Shown in pieces: positions 1-5,616 of a stretch of DNA of 7,400 nucleotides. The stretch is taken from NCBI GenBank assembly GCA_017543805.1, contig JAFYFK010000240.1:1-7400 (forward strand), written 5' to 3'. Under the pieces are notes generated by a model, which was given only the letters and a program-made list of their open reading frames with translations, was not told where the DNA came from and did no database searches. Every line of letters starts with the position of its first letter. Within the stretch, counting starts at the first letter, position 1. The translations under genes were made by a program, and so were the position numbers. The stretch comes from Bacillota bacterium. GTDB taxonomy: Bacteria; Bacillota; Clostridia; Peptostreptococcales; Anaerovoracaceae.

Positions 1-1789
1 CGCACTTGAACACGGCGCGGCAGGCGACCTCGATCTTGCCGTAACCCACGTCTCCACAGAGCAGCCTGTCCATGGCCTTCTCGCTCTCCATATCCTTTTT
101 TATCTCTTCGGTGCAGCGAAGCTGGTCCTCAGTTTCCGCGTACGGGAAGGCGTCCTCGAATTCCTTCTGCCATGTCGAATCAGCCCCGAAGCGGTATCCG
201 GGCGTGACCGCCCGCTCCGCGGAAAGCTTAAGGAACTCCTCCGCCATATCCCTGATGGCGGCCTTTGCCCTGGCTTTGGTCTTCTGCCAGTCACCGCCGG
301 AGAGCCCGTTTATCTTAGGCTCAGCGCCATCGCTCCCGACGAATTTCTGTATGGATTCCATCTGGTCCACGGGAACGAAGAGCACATCCTTGCCGGCGTA
401 CTCTATGCGCAGGTAATCCCTTACGCTTCCGTGGATATCCATCTTTTCTACGCCGGCGAAGCGCCCGACTCCGTGAGCCTCGTGGACAACGTAATCGCCC
501 TTGCGGAGATCAGTAAACACCTTGATGGGAGCGCCTTTGCGCTTCCTTGAACGGCGCCTGCGGATATTCGGGAACATATCCGTCTCGGAGATCCAGACCC
601 GCTTGGTGTCCGGAAGCTCTGTGCCGGAGGATATGCTGCCCTCCTTAAGTTCCACCTTGCCCTTAAGGCCTATCCTGTCGATAAGCTCGGAAAGATTGAT
701 CAGCCTGTCCTGCGAAGAACAGACGAGCGTAACGTCGTAACCGCTGCCGACATAGCGCTTCAGTTCCGCCTCCAGCACATCAAGGCGCCCGTTGAAGGCC
801 GGAGCCTGGCGAGACGCGATGTGGCTGAGCTCGTCCAGCCTGTCGGTGAACGGTATCTGCTGCGCGAAAGGCGTAAAGTAATAGACTGTGATATCGTCAG
901 GCAACTGGTTGACGTTTTCGAGTATTCCGTCAACATTCCTGTCTTTTATTTCTTCAGCGATGCGGCTCGGATCCTCAATTATGACAAAATCAAAGCCGCG
1001 CAGGATGTCCCAGACGTGAGCGGGCTCCGGGTAGAAATATGTCATAAAACGCTCAAGATACTGGTGGTTTATCCCTTCGTCTATGCACTCAAAGATAAAA
1101 TCCCGTTCTTCTTCCGTTATGTCCGGGTCTTCGGAGATCCTTTTCCTTGCGCGCGCAAAGGCCTCCTCATCATCCAGGAGAATGCGCGCGGGATAAACGG
1201 TCTTGCTGTTTATGTTCTCCAGCGAGCGCTGGGTCATGTGGTCATATACGCGTATGGAATCTATCTCGGTATCGAATAGCTCGACCCTCACGGGCTCCGC
1301 GTCGCCGGGCATATAGACATCGATTATGTCTCCCCTTACCGCGAACTGCCCCGGAGCTTCGGCCGTAGCCGAACGCTCGTAGCCGAGCCTCACAAGGGCG
1401 GCGATAAGTTCCGAACGCTCGGTCTCCCCGCCGATCTCAAGACGCAGGACGTCTTTAAGGAACACGTCCGCGGGAGGCAGAGGCTTCAAAGCCCCCATAA
1501 CGGGCGCGACGACTATTCCCGCTTCATCCTCCGCGAGCAGCTTAAAAGCGCCGAGCCTCGCAGCGAGGACCTCGGCAGAACGCGCCTCAAACCGGAGGAT
1601 GCTCTGCTCTTCGTCGGGCAGCACGGCCACTTTGCAGGGAGCAAAAAAAGAAAGGTCAGAGGCGATGCGCCTGGCCCTTCCGTACGAAGCCGTGATTATC
1701 AGCCCGTGACCGCCGCCGGATGCGATCTCCCCTGCGACCGGCGCAGTCCGGATATCCGATATTCCTGTTATATTAACTATTCTCGCCAT
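1..1789 (-). CDS. mfd: Transcription-repair coupling factor Mfd, N-terminal half (gene cut by window edge)
   Basis: Mfd is a cytoplasmic DNA translocase that removes RNA polymerase stalled at lesions and recruits UvrA for nucleotide excision repair. About 596 codons are visible; the C-terminal motor and UvrA-masking domains lie beyond base 1. Residues 1 to about 400 form the UvrB-like module, with APGQFAVRGDIIDVY at 145-159. A basic linker (IRRRRSRKRK) leads to the RNA polymerase-interacting domain, which starts near GDYVVHEAHGVGRF (431-444). The helicase follows, with AFPYAETEDQL and then the Walker A region GDVGYGKIEVA (579-589). Family members normally have GKT there; this copy has Ile586. 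The start is fixed: no other usable start codon lies between the upstream in-frame stop and this ATG. The gene overlaps the end of pth by 17 bases and lacks a strong ribosome binding site, so translational coupling to pth is likely. Walker A lies about 50 residues earlier than in E. coli Mfd. Identity is very secure. Confidence 0.96.
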   Translation of the reverse strand, partial: MARIVNITGISDIRTAPVAGEIASGGGHGLIITASYGRARRIASDLSFFAPCKVAVLPDEEQSILRFEARSAEVLAARLGAFKLLAEDEAGIVVAPVMGALKPLPPADVFLKDVLRLEIGGETERSELIAALVRLGYERSATAEAPGQFAVRGDIIDVYMPGDAEPVRVELFDTEIDSIRVYDHMTQRSLENINSKTVYPARILLDDEEAFARARKRISEDPDITEEERDFIFECIDEGINHQYLERFMTYFYPEPAHVWDILRGFDFVIIEDPSRIAEEIKDRNVDGILENVNQLPDDITVYYFTPFAQQIPFTDRLDELSHIASRQAPAFNGRLDVLEAELKRYVGSGYDVTLVCSSQDRLINLSELIDRIGLKGKVELKEGSISSGTELPDTKRVWISETDMFPNIRRRRSRKRKGAPIKVFTDLRKGDYVVHEAHGVGRFAGVEKMDIHGSVRDYLRIEYAGKDVLFVPVDQMESIQKFVGSDGAEPKINGLSGGDWQKTKARAKAAIRDMAEEFLKLSAERAVTPGYRFGADSTWQKEFEDAFPYAETEDQLRCTEEIKKDMESEKAMDRLLCGDVGYGKIEVACRAVFKC

Positions 1790-2357
1790 TTTCGGTCTTC
1801 TTGGTGTTGTAAACGTTCATGGTCCTGTCTATGCCGTCCCGGACAAAGCTCTCGCATGCCTCGGCGGCGCGTTCTACGGCCTCCCGGACGAGTTTTTTCT
1901 CGTTTTCGGGTATCCGCATCAAAACGTATCTTTCGAGCGGGATAACGCCGTTTTTCCCTTCCCCTATGCGTATCCTGGGGAAGCGGTCCGTCTGCAGCTG
2001 ATATATGACCGAGCGCATGCCGTTATGCGTCCCGGCGCTTCCGAAGGGACGTATGCGTATGGTGCCGGGCTCAAGGTCTATGTCGTCGTAGACGACTAAA
2101 AGATGGGACGGATCCTCCTTGTAGAACTCCATTATCGGACGGAGGGCTTCGCCGCTGAGGTTCATGTAGGTCTGGGGCTTAACGAGCACGACTTTTTCAG
2201 TGCCGATGCGCCCCTCGCCTATAAGAGCCCTGAATTTTAACTTGTTGACGGATATCCCTAAACGCGACGAAAGCACATCGAGGGTCATAAAACCCAGGTT
2301 GTGCCTCGTGCTTTCATAATCTTTTCCGGGATTGCCAAGTCCGCAGATAATGTACAT
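1773..2357 (-). CDS. pth: Peptidyl-tRNA hydrolase (bacterial Pth family)
   Basis: This cytoplasmic esterase cleaves peptidyl-tRNA released by stalled ribosomes and recycles the tRNA. The product has 194 residues, normal for the family. The family signature GLGNPGKDYESTRHNLGF lies at residues 6-23, giving Asn9 and the catalytic His19. KPQTYMNLSGEA (60-71) supplies Asn66, YDDIDLEPG (90-98) supplies the acidic Asp91, and GSAGTHNGMRS (106-116) supplies Asn112. These match the active-site residues known from E. coli Pth. The C-terminal tail (about residues 183-194) is short and polar. The ATG gives the expected N-terminus, with GLGNPG beginning at residue 6. A GAGGAA ribosome binding site (2370-2375) lies inside the last codons of prs, 12 bases upstream. 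The gene sits 9 bases after prs and overlaps mfd by 17 bases. A prs-pth-mfd order is common in Firmicutes. Confidence 0.97.
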   Translation of the reverse strand: MYIICGLGNPGKDYESTRHNLGFMTLDVLSSRLGISVNKLKFRALIGEGRIGTEKVVLVKPQTYMNLSGEALRPIMEFYKEDPSHLLVVYDDIDLEPGTIRIRPFGSAGTHNGMRSVIYQLQTDRFPRIRIGEGKNGVIPLERYVLMRIPENEKKLVREAVERAAEACESFVRDGIDRTMNVYNTKKTENGENS

Positions 2358-2366
2358 CTAGTCGCT

Positions 2367-3320
2367 TTATTCCTCAAACAGCGGGCTGATAGGATCGTTG
2401 GTGTAGATGCGGATCATAGTCTCGGCAAAGAGCGGGGCTACGGAGAGCACCTTGATCTTGTCTATCTTCTTTTCCGGCGGAAGAGGAATGGTATTGAGGA
2501 TAACAAGCTCTTCTATCGCGGAATCCTGAATGCGCTGGATGGCCGGGCCGGAGAGCACCGGGTGCGTAGCGCAGGCGTAAACATGCTTCGCTCCCATGCG
2601 GGCGAGCGCGTTTGCCGCGTTGCAGATAGTGCCGGCGGTGTCGATCATGTCGTCGACGAGTATGCAGTTCTTGCCCTCGACTTCGCCTATTACGTTCATT
2701 ATCTCGGAGACGTTTGCCTTGGGGCGGCGCTTGTCGATAATGGCTATCGGGCAGTCGAACGGATGGGCAAAGTTTCTGGCCCTTGTGGCGCTGCCGTGGT
2801 CCGGCGAAACGATGACAAGGTCGTCGAGTTCTTTTTCTCTGAAGTATTTGATAAGTATGGGCGCGCCTACCAGATGGTCCACGGGTACATCGAAGTATCC
2901 CTGTATCTGGGCTGCGTGAAGGTCCATGGTGACTACGCGGTCGGCGCCCGCGGCGACCAGGATGTCAGCTACGAGCTTTGCCGTGATCGGATCTCTCGGC
3001 TTTGCCTTTCTGTCCTGACGCGCGTAGCCGTAGTAAGGGATGACGGCATTGATGCGGCCTGCCGACGCGCGCTTCATGGCGTCGATCATTATGCACAGTT
3101 CCATCAGGTTGTCGTTTACGGGATCGCTTGTAGACTGGATGATGTAGATGTCCAGACCTCTGACGGAATCATACAGACTTACGGAGATCTCGCCGTCGCT
3201 GAACTTTCCTACCGACGCGTTTCCGAGAGTCTTTCCCATGATGCCCGCTATCTCCTCAGCGAGCTCGGGGTGACTGTTTCCTGCAAAGATCCTGTAATCA
3301 GCAAAACTGCCCTGTTTCAT
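2367..3320 (-). CDS. prs: Ribose-phosphate pyrophosphokinase (class I PRPP synthetase)
   Basis: This enzyme makes 5-phosphoribosyl-1-pyrophosphate (PRPP) from ribose 5-phosphate and ATP, feeding purine, pyrimidine, histidine, tryptophan and NAD synthesis. From the chosen start the product has 317 residues, the normal class I length. Visible motifs are FAGNSHPELAEEI (12-24), the ATP-site stretch YYGYARQDRKAKPRDP (96-111), TMDLHAAQIQGYF (131-143), VSPDHGSATRARNFA (171-185), the flexible loop DKRRPKANVSE (196-206) with Lys197 and Arg199 as in B. subtilis Prs, and the PRPP loop VDDMIDTAGT (222-231). The frame stays open to a GTG 36 bases upstream, but the internal ATG is better. It has AAAGGA (3328-3333) spaced by 7 bases and begins like known Prs proteins. 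The upstream GTG would also lie almost at the predicted transcription start. A probable promoter and a PurBox-like site precede the gene. PRPP is also the effector of the PurR encoded next door. Confidence 0.97.
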   Translation of the reverse strand: MKQGSFADYRIFAGNSHPELAEEIAGIMGKTLGNASVGKFSDGEISVSLYDSVRGLDIYIIQSTSDPVNDNLMELCIMIDAMKRASAGRINAVIPYYGYARQDRKAKPRDPITAKLVADILVAAGADRVVTMDLHAAQIQGYFDVPVDHLVGAPILIKYFREKELDDLVIVSPDHGSATRARNFAHPFDCPIAIIDKRRPKANVSEIMNVIGEVEGKNCILVDDMIDTAGTICNAANALARMGAKHVYACATHPVLSGPAIQRIQDSAIEELVILNTIPLPPEKKIDKIKVLSVAPLFAETMIRIYTNDPISPLFEE

Positions 3321-3327
3321 AATTCTT

Positions 3328-3333
3328 TCCTTT
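3328..3333 (-). promoter_or_regulatory. Ribosome binding site that decides the prs ATG start
   Basis: AAAGGA on the minus strand lies 7 bases before the ATG at 3318-3320. This supports the 317-residue protein over the 12-residue longer version that would begin at the GTG of 3354-3356. Confidence 0.75.
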
Positions 3334-3359
3334 CGTCCTTCCTGTAACCTGAGCACTTC

Positions 3360-3390
3360 AGTATATCATAAAAGATATGACGTTTGTAAA
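3360..3390 (-). promoter_or_regulatory. Probable promoter of prs-pth-mfd
   Basis: In the 95-base gap between purR and prs the minus strand holds TTTACA (3385-3390, five of six to the -35 consensus) and TATACT (3360-3365, five of six to the -10 consensus). The spacer is 19 bases, slightly long. The predicted start near 3353 gives a leader of about 32 bases before the prs ATG. A short 5-base inverted repeat (TCATA/TATGA, 3366-3370 and 3376-3380) lies in the spacer. No terminator is seen after purR, so this promoter probably adds to read-through from upstream. Confidence 0.5.
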
Positions 3391-3397
3391 AAATCTT

Positions 3398-3410
3398 AAT
3401 GTCCGTATAA
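3398..3410 (-). promoter_or_regulatory. Degenerate PurBox-like site at the prs promoter
   Basis: The minus strand reads TTATACGGACATT. It agrees with AWWWCCGAACWWT at 10 of 13 positions and resembles the CACGAACATTA core I recall from B. subtilis pur operators. It lies 7 bases upstream of the prs -35, in the same orientation as the better site before gltX. The two central mismatches (ACGGAC for CCGAAC) keep confidence low. Confidence 0.27.
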
Positions 3411-3415
3411 ATGAT

Positions 3416-4213
3416 TTATATTCTCGGATTGATCTCAAAACGGATGCCGTCCGGAGACTCGTTCATGTAGATCAGCGGATAGCGGTCTGAGCTTTCCTCC
3501 AGCCACTCTTTTCCGGCCGCGATGACCACTCCCACGCCCGCGGAGCGCGCCCCGAATTCGTAGAGCATATCCTCTATGCCCTTTATGCTGCCGCCGCCGT
3601 GCATGTAGTCGTCGATTATTATAGCCCTGGTCCCGGGCTTTACGGCCCTCTTGGAAAGGCTCATCTTCTGGAATCTGTCGTTGGATCCGGAGAAGAAGTT
3701 TATGCTGAGCGTGGGGCCGTCGGAGACCAGCGTCTCGCGGCGTATGACCACAAGAGGAAGATGAAGCATCTCAGCGGTAAATCCGGCAACCGAAATGCCC
3801 TTTGCCTCAACAGTGATGACGAAATCTGCCTCGGTAGAGGCAAAATGCTTGGCGAAGATCTCCGCAGCTCCCCTGCTGAGCTCCGGGCTGAACATGATGT
3901 CGGAGGTGTAGAGTATGTCTCCGCCTATCTGCCTGTCCGGCTCCTCAAGCATGGTCTTTATTTTCGTAAGCACCTGTAGCGCGCGTTCGTCCGATATATA
4001 CGGCACGTAACGGACTCCGCCCTTGGATCCGGAAGTGGTCTCGACATAGCCGTAACCGGCGGTGTCCATAGCGGAGCGGATCAGCTTTATATCCTCGCTG
4101 ACGCTGGATTTAGCGCATTTGAAGAGTTCCGCAAAGTAACCGAGCGGGTAGTCCCTGTTGGGATTTTCTGTCAATATCTGCATTATCACGCAGGCTCGTT
4201 CGGATTTTTTCAA
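3416..4213 (-). CDS. purR: Purine operon regulator PurR (Bacillus type, TTG start)
   Basis: This DNA-binding regulator controls purine genes and responds to PRPP. The product has 265 residues, slightly shorter than B. subtilis PurR. The N-terminal winged helix covers about residues 1-72, with CAKSSVSEDIKLI (33-45) matching the AKSSISEDL recognition region of B. subtilis PurR, and GSKGGVRYVP (62-71) as the wing. The rest is a phosphoribosyltransferase-like domain: VEAKGI (135-140), SINFFSGSNDRFQKMSLSKR (170-189), and the PRPP-binding loop IIIDDYMHGGGSI (198-210). The loop ends in Ser where the B. subtilis protein has Thr, a conservative change. The start is TTG (4211-4213), backed by AAGAGG 8 bases upstream and by alignment of KKSERACVI with the PurR N-terminus. 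The first in-frame ATG is ten codons later and has no ribosome binding site. The gene lies 5 bases after murC. It could act as repressor (Bacillus) or activator (Lactococcus); sequence alone does not decide. Confidence 0.95.
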   Translation of the reverse strand: MKKSERACVIMQILTENPNRDYPLGYFAELFKCAKSSVSEDIKLIRSAMDTAGYGYVETTSGSKGGVRYVPYISDERALQVLTKIKTMLEEPDRQIGGDILYTSDIMFSPELSRGAAEIFAKHFASTEADFVITVEAKGISVAGFTAEMLHLPLVVIRRETLVSDGPTLSINFFSGSNDRFQKMSLSKRAVKPGTRAIIIDDYMHGGGSIKGIEDMLYEFGARSAGVGVVIAAGKEWLEESSDRYPLIYMNESPDGIRFEINPRI

Positions 4214-4218
4214 TGTAA

Positions 4219-5604
4219 TTACCTCTTGAGGATCTTGTCCCCCACTTTGTAGATGTCGCCCGCGCCCATGGTGAGCACGACATCGTCTGCGCCGGCGTTA
4301 TTCAGGACGAACTGCGCCATATCGTCGAAATCGGGTATAAAGTAGACTTCCTTGCCGGGATGCCTTTCCTTGATAGCCTCCATAAGCTTTCTGGAGGAGA
4401 GCTTATAGATGTTCTTTTCCCTTGCGGCGTAGATCTCTGCCAGCATTACGACGTCAGCGTCGTCAAACGCGTCCGCGAACTGGTCGAACAGCGCCATCAC
4501 CCTGGTATATGTGTGCGGCTGGAACAGGCACCACACCTTGCGGTGAGGAAGGTTCTGGGCTGCAGCGAGAGTAGCCTTTATCTCCGTCGGATGGTGGGCG
4601 TAGTCGTCGATGACGGTTATGCCTTCAGGAGTCTTTCCGACCAGGTCAAATCGCCTCTGTGTGCCGGAGAACTGTTCGAGGGTCGATTTGATGACCTCAA
4701 ACGGCACGCCGAGCTCCAGGCAGGCCGCCGCCGCGGCAAGGCTGTTGGCAACGTTGTGCTCTCCGGGAACGTTGAGCTGCATATGGCTGAGGAATTCTCC
4801 CCTGCGGTACATATCGTAGGAGACCTTGCCCTCTCTGTCGAAAGCGATATTCTTCGGGTAGAAATCGCTCGTCTCGTTGAAGCCGAAGGTCAGCACGCGG
4901 CAGTCGAGCTTGTCGATTATGGACTTAACGAACGGGTTGGCGTCGTAAGCGACTACAAGGCCGTCCTTGGGCACCTTGCCGGCGAACTCGTTGAAGGATC
5001 TTGCGATATGGTCGATATCCTTAAAGTAATCCAGATGGTCGGAATCTATGTTGAGGATGATCTCGACCCAGGGCCTCAGCTGAAGGAAACTGTCCATGTA
5101 TTCGCAGGCTTCCGTGACGAAATATTCGCTGTTTCCGACCTTTACGTTGCTCTTGAACTCGCTGAGGATGCCGCCGACGAGGATAGTCGGTTCGAGCCTG
5201 GCGTTTTCGAGTATGAGCGAGACCATGGATGTGGTCGTAGTCTTTCCGTGAGTACCGGAGATGGCGATGGAGACTTTGTAGTCGTTCATTATCGCTCCGA
5301 GCACCTGAGCGCGGCTGAGCACGGGTATGCCTCTGCGTTTGGCTTCGGCTATCTCCGGGTTCTCCATGCTGACCGCGGCGGAATAAACGAGCAGATCGGT
5401 ATCCCCGAGGTTTGCGGCGTCGTGTCCGATAAACACCTCCGCGCCTTCTTCCCTGAGCTGCTGCGTTACAGTGCTCTCCTTCATGTCGGAGCCGGATACC
5501 CTGTAGCCTCTGCTGAGAAGGATCTGGGCGACTGCAGAGAGGCCTATGCCCCCGATTCCTATGCAGTGCACATGCTTAAACTGTCTGAGATCGATATTGT
5601 CCAT
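4219..5604 (-). CDS. murC: UDP-N-acetylmuramate--L-alanine ligase
   Basis: MurC is the cytoplasmic ATP-dependent ligase that adds L-alanine to UDP-N-acetylmuramic acid, the first step of the peptidoglycan stem peptide. The 461-residue product has normal length and all three Mur ligase domains. The N-terminal UDP-substrate domain carries HCIGIGGIGLSAVAQILL (13-30). The central ATPase domain has SGTHGKTTTTSMV (116-128), EACEYMDSF (165-173), NIDSDHLDYF (185-194) and GEHNVANSLAA (281-291). The C-terminal domain has FSGTQRRFD (312-320) and DDYAHHPTEI (333-342). The DYAHHPTE pattern and the GIGGIG start are typical of MurC rather than MurD, MurE or MurF. The ATG is supported by GAAAGG (5612-5617) spaced by 7 bases, overlapping the gltX stop codon. 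It follows gltX by 12 bases and precedes purR by 5. Its last two codons contain the purR ribosome binding site. Confidence 0.97.
   Translation of the reverse strand: MDNIDLRQFKHVHCIGIGGIGLSAVAQILLSRGYRVSGSDMKESTVTQQLREEGAEVFIGHDAANLGDTDLLVYSAAVSMENPEIAEAKRRGIPVLSRAQVLGAIMNDYKVSIAISGTHGKTTTTSMVSLILENARLEPTILVGGILSEFKSNVKVGNSEYFVTEACEYMDSFLQLRPWVEIILNIDSDHLDYFKDIDHIARSFNEFAGKVPKDGLVVAYDANPFVKSIIDKLDCRVLTFGFNETSDFYPKNIAFDREGKVSYDMYRRGEFLSHMQLNVPGEHNVANSLAAAAACLELGVPFEVIKSTLEQFSGTQRRFDLVGKTPEGITVIDDYAHHPTEIKATLAAAQNLPHRKVWCLFQPHTYTRVMALFDQFADAFDDADVVMLAEIYAAREKNIYKLSSRKLMEAIKERHPGKEVYFIPDFDDMAQFVLNNAGADDVVLTMGAGDIYKVGDKILKR
4222..4227 (-). promoter_or_regulatory. Ribosome binding site that decides the purR TTG start
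   Basis: AAGAGG is formed by the last two sense codons of murC, directly before its TAA stop, and lies 8 bases from the purR TTG. The next in-frame ATG, ten codons downstream, has no purine-rich site before it. The overlap of signal and murC codons suggests that purR translation is coupled to murC. Confidence 0.75.
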
Positions 5605-5616
5605 TGCTAAGCCTTT

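Noticed and set aside
821..1279. Plus-strand open frame of 152 codons opposite mfd
   Set aside because: It lies wholly inside the mfd reading frame on the other strand, and no domain is recognisable.
2301..3347. Long plus-strand open frame (348 codons) opposite prs
   Set aside because: It mirrors the prs coding sequence, has no recognisable domain or ribosome binding site, and prs is unambiguous. Such antisense frames are common in GC-rich coding DNA.
3321..3356. Longer prs starting at GTG 3354-3356
   Set aside because: The GTG falls at the predicted transcription start, lacks a ribosome binding site, and the extra residues are not typical of Prs. The ATG at 3318-3320 has a good site.
3366..3380. 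Inverted repeat TCATA/TATGA in the prs promoter spacer
   Set aside because: Five-base arms in AT-rich DNA are expected by chance. There is no T-run for a terminator and no match to a known operator.
3357..3415. Terminator or riboswitch between purR and prs
   Set aside because: No GC-rich hairpin followed by a T-run is present, and the leader before prs is too short (about 32 bases) for a riboswitch.
4360..5610. Long plus-strand open frame (416 codons) opposite murC
   Set aside because: It is fully antisense to a clear murC, and its translation looks like a codon-shadow sequence with no family features.
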